Source of the DNA: Chaetoderma sp. LZ-2023a
Taxonomy: Eukaryota > Mollusca > Caudofoveata > Chaetodermatida > Chaetodermatidae
Assembly (NCBI GenBank): GCA_034401795.1
Contig: CM067373.1
Coordinates: forward strand, 37,607,443-37,671,442
Length of the DNA: 64,000 bases
Direction of reading: 5' to 3'
The stretch's first letter is position 1, and each line of letters begins with the position of its first letter. The notes beneath the pieces are model-generated. The model had not been told where the DNA came from. It worked only from the letters and a program-made list of their open reading frames with translations, and made no database searches. Made by a program: the position numbers and the translations under genes. Below, piece by piece: positions 45,364-56,625 of the stretch.

Positions 45364-45498
45364 CTTAGCCATCTTATGGTTGGACTTGGCCTCCTCTTGA
45401 ACACTGTCAATGCCTCGCTCCAACTCCTTCAGCACATCCTCTACAAACTCCATACCAGGTAGCTCTGCAGACATCAACGCTTTAAACAACTGGCTAGC
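45364..45498 (-). CDS. BIRC6: BIRC6 exon ASQLFKALMSAEL ... NHKMAK
   Basis: A 135-nt, 45-codon exon, phase 0/0: ASQLFKALMSAELPGMEFVE, DVLKELERGIDSVQEEAKSN and HKMAK. Human: AQQLLSACLEKVDISSTEGY, LFITQLKDGLKNTSHETAAN and HKVAK. Predicted helical. Acceptor TTTACAG, donor AAG/GTTAGT. It joins the upstream exon end VELPLAE and the downstream start WSTVTL as in the human order. Confidence 0.93.
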
Positions 45499-45840
45499 CT
45501 GTAAAGTACATGTATAATGCGTGTTTAGTCATGTACACGTAGTCAATGGATAACATTCTTCACAACCAATGAGAGAAACATTCCATAACGTATGCACTTA
45601 CATGTATTTGTAGCTGAATCAAAGATCCTGACCTAATGACTGCGTACACTGACATCAGGTTGTTTGTATCTTGGTAGGCTTGGGATAGGCATATGTACAA
45701 GGAAATAAGAAGGGGCACAAAGGGTGTGTATCCTTCACCTGCAGCAAACGGGTTAACCAATGATTGACCATGCAGGAAGAAAAGGATACTTAATCAGTGA
45801 ATGATTCTCGTCATTATAACTTTCCAAGATGGTTATCCTT

Positions 45841-46057
45841 TTAACACTCATATCAGCCAAAAATGGCTTCTGCAGTGGTCTTGAGCAATGTCTATTTGCA
45901 GACCAAAAGAAGACAATTTTTGACAATTTACCACTGGAATGACTGGCTCAAAACCAGTGGTAAATTAAAAAAGATAGTTTTCTCTTGATCTGCAAATGGA
46001 CATTTTCTATGAGAAAATTTAAATTTTCTTGAATAAATTCGAGGGTTAAAGGGTTAA
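45841..46057. mobile_element. Palindromic TTAA MITE copy
   Basis: Left TTAACACTCATATCAGCCAA, shortened core (GACTGGCTCAAAACCAGTGG), right GAGGGTTAAAGGGTTAA. Confidence 0.75.
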
Positions 46058-46369
46058 CATACAATTTAGTAGGAAAGTGGTGAAATAAAATGTAGGATTT
46101 TGCAGTTAATACAACATTATCTTAATATTAATACGTCAAAGGGGATAATTGACAGGAACAACTTTCAACCATATCATTTTCAAAATATAGTGGAGGTAAC
46201 TTTAAGCATTTATAATAACTGGACATATATATTTGTATTCATAAATTAATCCAATGAGTTAACCTAATTTACCATGTGGTAGCCTGGCATGTGTGGAACT
46301 AGATAGCACCACCGTATTAGTTAACGAGATGCAAGAGAAACACTAGTGTTTGTTAACCGCCAGTACTTG

Positions 46370-46880
46370 AATCAAAGTCCTGCTTCTTAACTTTATTAGA
46401 AGTCAGTTTCTTCTACTATGAAACATGTGTGGTGAAAAATGGTGTGAATGCTTTAACACTCATATCAGCCAAAAGCGGCTTCAGCACCAGTCTTGAGAGG
46501 TCCATTTGCAGAAGCACCGGTCTTGAGAGGTCCATTTGCAGAACAAGAAGTCTATTTTAGAACATCTACCACTGGAATGACTGGCTCGATAACCGAGCCA
46601 GTCATTCCAGTGACAAATCTTCAAAAATAGTCTTCTCTTGTTTTGCAAATGAACATTTTCTATGAGAAAATAGAGATTTTCTTACACAAATTCGAGTGAA
46701 AAAGGGTGAATCTGAACGCACATGGTTGATGATTCATGCCATGATGTCATACTGTAAATTGATAGGATGTCAGTGATTTCAACACAAATTTTAATATTGA
46801 TAGAGGTTGTGAAAATTTTTCAAATTTGTATTTATTCATAAAACCTTTTATTGGAATCTAAATCTAATCTACGATCTCTT
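46370..46880. mobile_element. Repeat interrupted by a palindromic MITE
   Basis: 46375-46445 and 46715-46880 match consecutive parts of 19740-20000 (TTTATTAGA-GTCAGTTTCTTCT; TTATTCATAAAA...GGAATCTAA). Between them lies a TTAA MITE (46452-46709) with a perfect CGATAACCG core and a ~30-bp tandem duplication in its left arm. Confidence 0.6.
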
Positions 46881-47090
46881 TAACCCGTAGCACTGTGATG
46901 TCAAAATTTTTAATTTTCAAATTGGACTGAAAGATGCACTGGTATTCATTTTTCAACAAATTTGGTGGAAGATGCTGCTGTCATAGACAGCAACATCTTC
47001 CACCAAAATTGTTGAAAAATATACACCAGTTTATTTGTTATTGACCCAGTAAAAGCTGGGATATTGACATCAGAGTGGTATGGGTTAAAC
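46880..47090. mobile_element. Second palindromic TTAA MITE family
   Basis: Starts TTAACCCGTAGCACTGTGAT and ends CAGAGTGGTATGGGTTAA. The inner arms ACTGGTATTCATTTTTCAAC...GGTGGAAGATG and CATCTTCCACC...GTTGAAAAATATACACCAGT are mirrored around GTCATAGAC. TTAA plus CCC/GGG ends fit piggyBac-type termini; the sequence is unrelated to the main family. Confidence 0.8.
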
Positions 47091-47099
47091 AGTTAAAAG

Positions 47100-47190
47100 G
47101 AATAAGTGACAACAGACAGATGACGGATGCATGACAATCGCCATGACATAAGTTCAGTGTTGAGCTTTCAGGCCATATGAGCTAATGACT
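47100..47190. repeat. R-family right-end remnant
   Basis: GACAACAGACAGATGACGGA ... CCATGACATAAGTTCAGT ... TTTCAGGCCATATGAGCTAAT resembles the right end of R-family elements. Confidence 0.55.
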
Positions 47191-47342
47191 ACTCATCACG
47201 CTCGTGAAATGAAGATGGACAAGATGTTGTGTTAAACACAAATACATTGTCCTGAACTGTATCTGAAAATTGAAAAGTGAGACCTACATCTATTTCTCAC
47301 TAAATTGTCATTGTACAGGCATGGCCAAAATGGCAAAAATAC

Positions 47343-47524
47343 CTCTGCTAAAGGGAGTTCTACTTGGACTGTGTCCTCTGTCTTGCTAACTGGCACTTGC
47401 AATGCGGTATCCAGCAGCAGTACCCCATTCATGTCACCTCGAACACCCAAAGCATAGTCATCCCAAAACACAGTACGATCAAGATCAGGTAAGTACTGAC
47501 AGTGAATTTTCTCTGAGCGCCCAG
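47343..47524 (-). CDS. BIRC6: BIRC6 exon: CQYLPDLDRTVFWDDYALG
   Basis: A 182-nt exon, the most upstream found. CT completes a codon from the unseen exon 1, then GRSEKIHCQYLPDLDRTVFW, DDYALGVRGDMNGVLLLDTA and LQVPVSKTEDTVQVELPLAE. Human: GGQVKCQYISAVDKVIFVDD, YAVGCRKDLNGILLLDTALQ and TPVSKQDDVVQLELPVTE. Acceptor TTTTAG/CTGGGC, donor GAG/GTATTT. Exon 1, encoding the N-terminal ~110 residues in vertebrates, was not found upstream in this window, so the first intron seems to exceed 16 kb. Confidence 0.95.
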
Positions 47525-48284
47525 CTAAAACAAACAATTAACACACAAGAAAATGAATAAAATAGAGTTCAATAACAAACAAGAGCAATCCCCAGACCCT
47601 CCCGTTTCTGCCACATTGCAAAAGGTTTTGGGATTTTTCCTGATTTTTATTTTCCAAATATTTGTTATTTTCTGGATTTTTTATTTTCTGGATTATTTTG
47701 GATCACGCCAAAGGTAGTGTATGGTCACACCTTTTCTCATGTTGAAATGTGAGCCAAATCAGACAAGTAGTTTATGAGATACCCAGAATTTGATCTGATA
47801 CAGATTCTTGTATATAGATTCCCAGCCAATGTCGGGAAATCATCTTACATGGCAAGTTCCTTCGTTTTGTTAAAATTGGAGGCAAATCGGATCAGTAGTT
47901 TTTGAGATACAGCTTCGCCCAGCAACATGTACACACACAGACAGATGCCTGATTGCAATGTAAATATACTCCTTTCTTTACAGGGTGACAGGCCTGGAGT
48001 CAAATACGCTTGATCAAATACAAATGCGGGGCTCTGTTCTACTCAAATACAAATATCTCATTTTTGAATTTGTCAAATAGAAACACAAATTTTACCCTGG
48101 GGGCGGGTCCAAGTGTAAATGTGCTCATATACTCCACATTGATATGGGTAACTGACATACTAAATTTAGTTGAATTTCATCTAATGACTTCAGAGGTGTT
48201 GCATTACAATCAATTTCATGACCTTTTGACCACATCACCTGGCAATGTGCGATTATTGCTTTGAGTAATGTCAAGATCAACTAC
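47525..48284 (-). other. Intron-like, repeat fragments
   Basis: 47600-47980 has (A)GATACCCAG/GTAGTTT(A/T)TGAGATAC type degenerate repeats. 48095-48245 is one unit of the ~130-bp repeat found at 59815-61060. No exon recognised. Confidence 0.5.
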
Positions 48285-48480
48285 TTAAGAATAAAAGCAG
48301 CAATGGTATTTAGAAATGACCATTTGTAGGCAAAGAGAAGACTATTCTTGAAAATGTATCACTGGAATGCTCGAGCCAGTCATTCCAGTGATACACTTTC
48401 TAAGATACTCTTCTCTTGGCTTGCAAATCGACATGCATTCACTGAGAAAAATGACAATGTTCATGACCGATCGCATTTAA
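48285..48480. mobile_element. Palindromic MITE copy
   Basis: Core GTATCACTGGAATGCTCGAG ... CCAGTCATTCCAGTGATAC; arms AAGAGAAGACTATTCTTGA and mirror. Confidence 0.75.
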
Positions 48481-48891
48481 GTGCAATTACATTGTAAGTT
48501 TTGAAATAATGTATGCAAGAGAAATTATTCACAATTATTTAATTTTTAACACTTAATCATTTACATGTATCTCATGTTACTTTAGTTAAGCCGATTTTTA
48601 TTTTTATTTTATTAAAGTCAGTAGCAGAACTGTTTTATATCACATTCCTATGTGTTTATATTTGGAGATAATAGTGCTGATATCTACCAGCTATTTGAGC
48701 GTACATTTGACTGTATTTGATCCAAATACACTAAATACAGTGATCAGATACAAATACGGTAGATTTGAAATGGGCAAATACAAATACGCCAAATTTGCGT
48801 ATTTAAATACAAAAACGGGGTGAGGGTAAATATTCACACAAAATATGAGAAGCTGCAAAAAATAAGTCTACCAGTATTCTAATTACATAAG

Positions 48892-49046
48892 CGTTTAATG
48901 ATTAAAATTGGTCAAGAAAATTTGGTTATTGAGACAATCATACATATAGCAGTACTTTGCAAATCTTCTCTCGACCTGCAAATGGGCATTTCTCAGGACC
49001 ACTGTAAAGTGCAGCATGGGCAAAATTCATCATTAAAGAGTAAAAA
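48892..49046. mobile_element. Palindromic MITE copy, core deleted
   Basis: TTAATGATTAAAATTGGTCA left, CATCATTAAAGAGTAA right. Confidence 0.55.
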
Positions 49047-49341
49047 ATTGTAATGATGAACTATTAACATCCAATCAATAGAATCTTATCCAATCTATTG
49101 AATGCTACATACAGCATGCATACATGGAATGTTACATAAGTTATGAGAATTTCTTGGAATTTAGTAAATTACAAATTTTAAGTTGTATTACGCTTAGTGA
49201 TTTGTACAAAATGAAGTATTTCTGGAATATACTGATTTTGAAACTAATTTGAAACACATTGCTAATAGCTGACTATTTTGAAAATAATTTGGCTAAAAGA
49301 TATAACTGCCTATTGACAACGACAATTCTTATTCTAATAGT

Positions 49342-49570
49342 TTTAACCCTTTAATGGACAAGCCGGTAAAAGCGCCTTCTGCAGTGGTCTTGAGGAATGT
49401 TCATTTGCAGGGTAAGTGGACTATTTTTTATACTTTACAACTGGAAACACTGACTTGATAACTGGCCCAGTCATCCCAGTGATAAATTTTCAAAAATTAT
49501 TTTCTCTTAGCCTGGAAATAGACTTTTGCTAATGGCAAATTTTGTATTTCTTGACAAATTTAAAAATTAA
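49342..49570. mobile_element. Palindromic TTAA MITE copy
   Basis: TTTTAACCCTTTAATGGACA left end and ACAACTGGAAACACTGACTT core; right arm decayed. Confidence 0.7.
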
Positions 49571-49589
49571 AATATAACAATGCTGATCT

Positions 49590-49775
49590 CTGAAGTAAAC
49601 ATTGATATGCAATTGGAATTGATCAAATGAAATTGGAATTGAAATTTAAATTGATTGGGTGGAATTGGAATTGATAAACTTAATTAATGTGGAAACGGAA
49701 TTGGAATTCGAACTGATAAAATGAATTGAGGTGGAATTGGAATTGATAAAATGGAATTGATCCCATCCCTGGTTG
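49590..49775. repeat. GGAATTGATAAAAT-type degenerate repeat
   Basis: The word TGGAATTG recurs about ten times with ATAAAATG spacing and ends GATCCCATCCCTGG, which resembles the terminus (CAGGGATGGGATC) of a hAT-type repeat. Confidence 0.55.
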
Positions 49776-52105
49776 CTATGTAGCAATATGTTCTATTCAT
49801 ATAACAATTTAAAAACATTCGACTGCTTACCTGTACAAAGGTGGTAAAACTTAGATTTAGGGACTTCATTGTTTAATGAGTTAAGATGTCCTAGTGTTAA
49901 TTTGATGAAATGTGACTATAAAGAAAACAAAGTTCTATAAAAAACATAAATTTTCATTTAATTATTTTGAAATTAATTTAAACTAGATATGTCTCTGTCA
50001 CAGAACCGTGTTCCATTATATAGGGCACTATTGTGAGATTTATTCACTAGCACGACTAACGTCAACCATTTAACCCTCACTAGTGTTGGGAATTGGTTAT
50101 CTTTATGTGATCGATGATTGGTTTTATATACTAAACGATGATCAATTAATGATTGATCATAACTGGTTCTCATTTTTTACTCATTTTGAATGCAGTAATT
50201 ATAGCATGTTCAAGGATAACTACCCCTTTCAAACAAAGTAGCAGGTATGACAGATTCTTAATAATTTAAGAAATAATCTGTTGAATATTTTGAAACTAAT
50301 TTGAAACGTTCTGATCTCCATCTCCGCAAGAGGGTATTGTTTTCTTTATCACAAGACCTCTCTGTTAACTATATGCACTTATATATTTGCGTGTCAATGA
50401 AAAAAATTCAATTGATATTGTTTGCGTACATATTGCCAAATGACCTAAAATATCACCAGACATTAGTTGTTCAACACATATTTTAGTTGGAAATAGGATT
50501 ACAGGCACCGCTTTAGGCGTCATAACCAGAGTTGCCCTTATGCGTCCTTTTGCGCGTATATACGCATAAAAATGGCAGAGGGACGCATAAAAATTAACCC
50601 TCTGCATCCCCGAGGACGCACGAGGGACGCAGTGAAAAAGTGTAACGAAACTGGTAACTTTGCTTGTGCTTAATTATCGATTATATTATCGTGTGTGTAT
50701 ATTTATTTGCGCATGTTATTACTTTAAAAAATATACCTAATGTATTGTGTGTTCAATAAAAACGAAATTACTGCGTTGTTTAAGACTATGATTTGTTATA
50801 TGTTTTCTTGCACAATTCAAAGTTGTTAATGCCCATAAATCAGAATCAACCACCACATTTAATTGTAAACACAATCCCCAAAGCATCCTTAGTATCCCAT
50901 TTGATCTAATTTTTAAAATAAATAATGGGTTTACAAGCCCGATGTTAGTCGCCTTGTTTGGCCTACAAATTGCAAATATACCCGCCATGTTTCTGTCAGT
51001 TGTGCTAAATGTCAGTGTGACGTGTCAGTATTTGACTGGATAACAGCGGAATCTCCCTCTAGAGGAACTCATGCTTGAGAAATTCAATACAACTGATCAA
51101 GCGTCTACAAACGTGTCTGGGCGCCTTAACCCTTTCACAGCTCAGAACATTGGACAGATCACAAAGTTGTTATCACTAATATGCTGAATATTTTGAAATT
51201 AATTTGCGCATGCCTACTTGCCTAAAGCAGCAATGACTTACAGGTAAAATATTTTTTTCTATTTACATATCAACATATCTAAATGGATGAAGGAATATAT
51301 GGAAGATATTGTGACATCTTTTACATTTGAATGGCCATTTGGCGGACTAGCGGCGGTGTATGTGTATTGCTGTTTGAATAACGGTATCAATACGCGCTAT
51401 AAGCCGTCTTTTATTTAGCAATAGCGGCTGATTGATTGACTGATGGATTAGTGTTTATAATGTTTAACAATACTCGATCGTTAGGTGTTCCCAATTTCTC
51501 AACTAAAAAAACTCATCCCAGCAGCGATGTTCAACGATATCATCGATCTACAGGTAGGCATACGTTAAAATATTGATTTTTTTTTCCAAACAGCGTATAA
51601 CTCAAAGCTCCCCGATACAAGCGTCCTTATTGGATACACGCTAATGCGTTATCTATGCTTCAACCAATCAGCAATCGCGTTACATAGTTACTCACTATGA
51701 ATTAGACATATCCGGTTATTGGCCAGTATATTTTCACTAATTACGCATTTTGATCTGATTTATACAGATTATTTTTGATAAATTATTGTTTTGTCTGATC
51801 CTAGCCTATGTATTCCACTATATTTAGTCATTCCAGTTACATTATAAAAAATACGCGCGCATTATATCGAAGTATATCGAAGGATGGTCGAAGTCATCCT
51901 TGAGCAAACTCGCCCCAGATACTCGTAATTTTTCAATTCGTCCAAAGTCAAGTGGTCTTTGATAATTACTAATATAGCGGTCTTTGAAAATGTTAATCAT
52001 GCAAGGTTGTCAATGTAGGTTGGTTAGTTTATCAGACAACAAACAAGTACAGTGCTTTAAGTTATTGTTTATTGGCATGCAGTTCAAATGTTATTAGTTA
52101 AATAT
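49776..52105 (-). other. No gene recognised (upstream BIRC6 intron or flank)
   Basis: No conserved exon was found on either strand. 50560-50640 repeats GGACGCATAAA/GGACGCA(C/G) words. The sequence is unique-looking AT-rich DNA. BIRC6 exon 1 was specifically searched for (HSLSYHPALNAIL-like) and not seen. Confidence 0.45.
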
Positions 52106-52287
52106 ACAATGGCCATTTCAATAGATAAATTTTAGCCACCATTGTAGGTCACAGAATACATATTTTTGAAAATATACCACTGGAATGACTGGCACTGTTT
52201 AGCGCCAGTTATCCCAGTGTTAAACTTTCAAAAATACTTATTTTGGTGATCTACAATAGTGGCCAAAAGTGTTAAGTGCTAAAGGTT
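52106..52287. mobile_element. Palindromic MITE copy
   Basis: ATACCACTGGAATGACTGGC ... GCGCCAGTTATCCCAGTG core with TTTTTGAAA arms; diverged outer arms (GGCCACCATTGTAG / CTACAATAGTGGCC). Confidence 0.7.
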
Positions 52288-52379
52288 AATAAACTATGCA
52301 TAGTTAATATTCTCTATATACACATTAAAAGTATTTACACAATGTTATAACTAGTGCTTTCAACATGGTTAATGAAGTG

Positions 52380-52510
52380 CTTTATAATAAGATCAATGTG
52401 GGACCCCCATATTTCAGATGAGGACCCCATGGGACCCCCAGATTTTACAGTGGGACCCCCAAATGTGAGTATGGGGTCCTTGGGACCCCTAAAAATCAGA
52501 TGTTGTGGGC
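52380..52510. repeat. GGGACCCC-rich short repeat
   Basis: GGGACCCCCA and GGACCCC occur six times in 120 bp (52400-52490). Confidence 0.6.
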
Positions 52511-52814
52511 AACACTGGTCATAACCATGAATGGTGCTGACTGCACCAATATACAGGGTTCTGCCGAGATGGTTGCTTAGTGGGGTAAAATAGGCCACGC
52601 CCATTAGAAGACATGGTTATTTGGTCAAATGATGGGTCAATTACATACATGGAAGATGGCTATGGCCTAAAGTCCTGTGGGGCAATTCCACAATGACTGA
52701 CGTTACATTTTCACACACCATAGGTTGTAAACCTCCTTGTATTGAGTTAGGAGATTCAGACAACCATCTTTGGTCGATAGTATAGGTGGATTCTTTCCTA
52801 TTTAGTTATGTAGA

Positions 52815-52951
52815 AAATGCAGGAAATGTCAATTTCCCTTTCTCGGAGATCTAACAATACTCACCATTCTGTTACTTCTGATATACAGCTGGCCCTGACA
52901 GCTGGCTCTAGGACTATAGACTTAGAAAGCTTTACCGACTCCTTGGAACCA
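52815..52951 (-). repeat. DIRS-C right inverted terminal repeat
   Basis: 52857-52951 (CTCACCATTCTGTTACTTCT, GGCCCTGACAGCTGGCTCTA, GACTCCTTGGAACC) is the reverse complement of 59478-59570. 52815-52856 is the outer end unique to this side. Confidence 0.9.
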
Positions 52952-53040
52952 TAGAGCTCATATAGAGCTCATATTGTTTGCATAGCCACCAAACAAGAGA
53001 AATCCATGGCTTGCCTCCGTGGGGCTGGGAGGCTGGGTCC

Positions 53041-53148
53041 GTAACAGAATGGTGAGTATTGTTAGATCTCGGAGAAAGGGAAATTGAAATTTCCTGCATT
53101 CTCCTTCGATCAATCCTCACCATTCTGTTACTTCTGATATACACCAGA
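53041..53148 (-). repeat. DIRS-C internal complementary region
   Basis: 53041-53100 is inverted relative to the right outer end (52816-52875, one or two mismatches). 53101-53148 is inverted relative to the left outer end (59532-59580). The junction reads GCATTCTCC, i.e. GGAGAATGC on the other strand, joining left end GGAGAA and right end AAATGC with a shared 3-base overlap. Confidence 0.9.
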
Positions 53149-53599
53149 TTTGATCAGTAACCTGGTGGGAAGGGGCAAGCCATAAATGCTACTTTTGCCC
53201 CTTGGAGAAAGATTTAGACGTAACAACTTGACTAACGGAGACCTAAAAGGACCGTCAAGTTATCGGAACCGAATCACATTCGCGTCACTGCCCCCCCCCC
53301 CCCTTTCCTCCTAAGAAAAGGGAGAGAACTCACGAACATGTATCTCGCCTGAAACACAAATATGCCAAGAGGGTTAACTGCTCTTTGCATATATTAGCCT
53401 GGGAATGAGCATGAATATATAAGATGAATGATCATGATATATAGACATAATACAAAACACTCTCAATCGTGAATTACCTCATGATATTTGGAATTCAGAC
53501 CTGTAGCCTCCAACCATTCACTTGTCCGGCCTCAGTGACACAACTGGTTGATATCCTCTCGCTCGACCATGTCTGCTTCTAAATTCTCTCTTACAAATG

Positions 53600-54790
53600 C
53601 CAAAAAAGGAAGAAGAGCAGTGCGGTCATATAGCTATCGTCTCAAAACAGCAAAAGCGAGTGGAATGGCGAAGTCTGACACATCACTCATATAGTAATCC
53701 GTGAAAGAGGACTAACAGTGCCCTTGTGCGACAGCCATGATGTCCTTAAACGGAACACCATTGTAAAGGGCGGAAGAGGCGGCTATTCCTCTAACATCGT
53801 GCCCTTGCGCCTTGCACTTGGTGCCCAGTCGTAATCTCACGGGTAGTCTGAATGCATTCGACTACCCAACGAGAGATAGAATCCACGGATGCGGCGCCAT
53901 ATGGCTCCATATGGCAGATCCACAGATGTCTATCATTCGACCGTAACGAGTCTGTCCGTTTTGTACTTAGTCAAAGCATGGACTGGGCACCAGACACTGG
54001 CATCACGATCCAACCTACTTAGTTTCGGTATAACGATCGGTTTGCCGGGATATCTCAAAGATCGAAAAGATCGAATCTTTGACATAAACTCTGCACTTGG
54101 CAGTAGACGCAGACACTCTCTGGAGACAATAATCGGCCCCTCTCTGCTGAAAGTGCATGGATCACACTGCGCCTTCTAGCTGCCAATAGAAAGACCGCCT
54201 TTAGAGTCAAATGCTTTAGACTAGCTGAACGCAACGGTTCGAAAGGGTGCTTGGCCAGTACATTAAGCACTAAAGATAGACTCCAGGCTGGAATGACTAC
54301 CGGTTGTCTCGGTCAGAGATTGCTCATTCCCTTCACCATCACACTCAACTGGGCCACCTCTGGACTATCCCTGTTGGCTAGACAAGGGATAACTGATGCC
54401 AAAGCTGACTTGTATCCAGCAATTGTGACAGGAGCTACTCCTGAAAAGAACAGCTCACAGAGAAAGTCTGCTATTTGCTGAATAGTGGAATGAAAGGTAA
54501 CAATACCCTTTTCCTCACACCAGTCTGCAAATCTGTTAACCTTGTTGTTATATGACCTGAAGGTTGACCTCCTTCTCGCAGCCGCGATGAAATCAGCAGC
54601 CTGTCGAGAAAAGCCCTCCGACGTGGAACGTTGTTTGACAACAACCACGCAGTCAATAACATTTCGGAACGCTCGTGTAGGAAGCATCCCTTGGCCTGGG
54701 AGATTATGTTCGGAATCTCGGGCAACTGCACTGGATTTTCCACCAGCAGATCCGTGAACCACGCCCTGCTTGGCCAATACGGCGCTATTA
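53600..54790 (-). pseudogene. DIRS-C tyrosine recombinase, inactivated
   Basis: The N-terminal domain (54700-54313) reads EGFSRQAADFIAAARRRSTF, YNNKVNRFADWCEEKGIVTF and VTIAGYKSALASV, a SAM-like fold typical of DIRS recombinases. The core (54270-54055) has LTLKAVFLLAARRRSVIHAL with the first catalytic Arg. The C-terminal part has GHDVRGIAASSALYNGVPFK (HxxR box) and FTDYYMSDVS with the nucleophile. A TAG stop (plus-strand 53712-53714) lies between QGHC and SSFTDYY, and frame changes occur near 54290 and 54050. It overlaps the RNase H frame upstream, as usual in DIRS. Confidence 0.85.
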
Positions 54791-56506
54791 GCAGGACCCG
54801 ACACGGTTCCTCTCTGATCTTCACCAATACCTTCATCAGAAGGATGGTGGGTGGGTACGCGTAAGCGTGCATCCCTCTCCAGCTTATCGCCAGAGCGTCT
54901 ATATCGACGGCATTTGGATCTGGAATCGGCGAGACATAAGTCATGATTTGAGCATTTTCCCTTGTGGCGAACAAGTCCACATTGGGTTTTCCCCAATGCT
55001 CGAAGATCCTTCGTAGAACTGGAAGGTTGAAGGACCATTCTGTCGGCAGAATTCTCTGTCTGCGAGACAAAGCATCCGCCAGAATGTTCAATCGGCCAGG
55101 AATGTGAGCTGCTTTCAAAACAACCGAGTAATTCCTGCACCATTGAATCAAGTGCCACACTTTGATACACCGTGTGGGTGACCTGGTCCCGCCTTGGCGA
55201 TTTATGTATGATACTACCGTCGAATTGCAATCCGACTGTATCAATATCACCTTGCCCCTGATCATCGGAAGAAACTCTTCCAACGCCAGTTCCACTGCCA
55301 TCATTTCCAACAGATTGATATGCAGCTGACTCTCCTGGAGAGTCCATGTGCCCGAGACCTGGTGTTCTCCCAGGCAGGCCCCCCAACCCCTCCAGCGATG
55401 CATCCGTGTACACGGACAGCTGGGGGTGGGGTAGGTGCAGCGAAACCCCTACTAGGAGATTCTGACGCTGTTTCCACCATACAAGATGCGATATTATCGG
55501 CTCCAAAACTGGCACCAGTTTTGACAGGGGTTCTGTTCTCTGTTTCCACAGAGACATCAGATACAACTGGATATGTCTTCGCATTAGAGCAGCGTACAGG
55601 ATCACCTGCTCCATGGAGACCATCATGCCCAGCATCTGAAGAAACCGCCTCGCCTGAATGTGGTTTCCCACTCGAAAACTCTTGAGGATGGCTAACAGAG
55701 ACACCACTCTGGGCTCCGACGGGTAAACCCTGCCCTCCTCGAGATCGAATCGCATCCCCAAATAAACGACATGTTGAGTGGGTGTCAACTCGGATCTCTC
55801 CTTGTTGACTATACCGCCTAGATCTGAAAGTAACTTCAGAGTCAGAGCAGTATCCACGTTCAACCTGGCTGCAGTCTGCTTTGAGCAGCCAGTCGTTTAT
55901 GTAGGTGTGTAGCGCCACGTTCTCTTTTCTGAGAAACGCTGTCACGGCAAGGACCACTCTTGTGAAAACCCTCGGAGCTGTCGACAGGCCAAACGGGAGA
56001 ACAGTAAACTCCCATACTTGATTCTGAAACGCAAATCTCAGAAACCTGTGACAACTCCTGTTCATTGGAATGTGGAAATATGCATCTTTCAGATCGATCG
56101 ATACACACCACATTCCCTTCCTCAACCCTGCCATTACCGACCTCGGCGTTTCCATCTGGAACCGAGGCGTATGGATAAACCAATTTAATGGCCTGAGATT
56201 GAGTACGGGTCTCCATCTCCCTGTGCTCTTGGGGACAAGGAGCATATTGGAATAGAAGCCTGGAGTGTTCTGGCTCGCTGGTTTTATTGCTCCCTTCAGA
56301 AGCAAACCCGACACTTCGTTTTGAACGGCTTCTAACTTGTCTGGTTCCCGTGGTACGGGTGTCCAGACAGGTGCCAAAGACAGATTCCGCGGCGGAAAGT
56401 CCCACCACTCCGGCATGTACCCCTGGGATAACCATCCCAGGACCAGACCGCCTGACGTCACACCTCGCCAGGCCTCGACGAAACGCATGAGCCTTCCACC
56501 CACCAT
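54640..56506 (-). pseudogene. DIRS-C reverse transcriptase / RNase H, YIND active site
   Basis: The RT begins in the frame 56506-55863: WTPVPREPDKLEAVQNEVSG, LVPKSTGRWRPVLNLRPLNW, SIDLKDAYFHIP and LPFGLSTAPRVFTRVVL. The active site is HTYINDWLLKA with AAC at 55897-55895, so one catalytic Asp is Asn. A frameshift near 55863 moves to SDLGGIVNKERSELTPTQ, and another near 55400 to the RNase H frame (WGACLGEHQVSGTW, LLEMMAVELALEEF, NSTVVSYINRQGGTRSP, LNILADALSRR). HWGKPNVDLFATRENAQ and YAYPPTILLMKVLVKI complete the connector. Not functional. Confidence 0.9.
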
Positions 56507-56625
56507 AGACGCCTCGACGTCTAACGGGGTTGTCCGGCTCGCGGTCCGCTCTCCCCCCGAGAACCATTTCCGTCTTGGCTCGCACAGGTGTGGTCCAGGC
56601 GGATATGAAGGGAGCCCTCGTACCC

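Larger units (their letters stand above)
6105..47524 (-). other. BIRC6: BIRC6 gene span (15 exons of the N-terminal part)
   Basis: BIRC6 is a giant cytosolic anti-apoptotic E2/E3 ubiquitin ligase that binds caspases and SMAC through its BIR domain. Fifteen exons occur here in the protein order of vertebrate BIRC6, from high to low coordinates, each with AG/GT borders. Wherever checked, the codon phase left by one exon is completed by the next. Summed coding length is about 4,084 nt. Missing are exon 1, upstream of 47524 and probably beyond the window, and the exons encoding the remaining ~70% including the UBC domain, to the left. Introns range from about 540 bp to 16 kb and are full of repeats. 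Every exon is open, so the locus looks functional. Confidence 0.93.

Noticed and set aside
50737-50988. Minus-strand 83-codon frame as a candidate BIRC6 exon 1
   Set aside because: No similarity to the conserved N-terminal BIRC6 segment and no suitable donor in phase.
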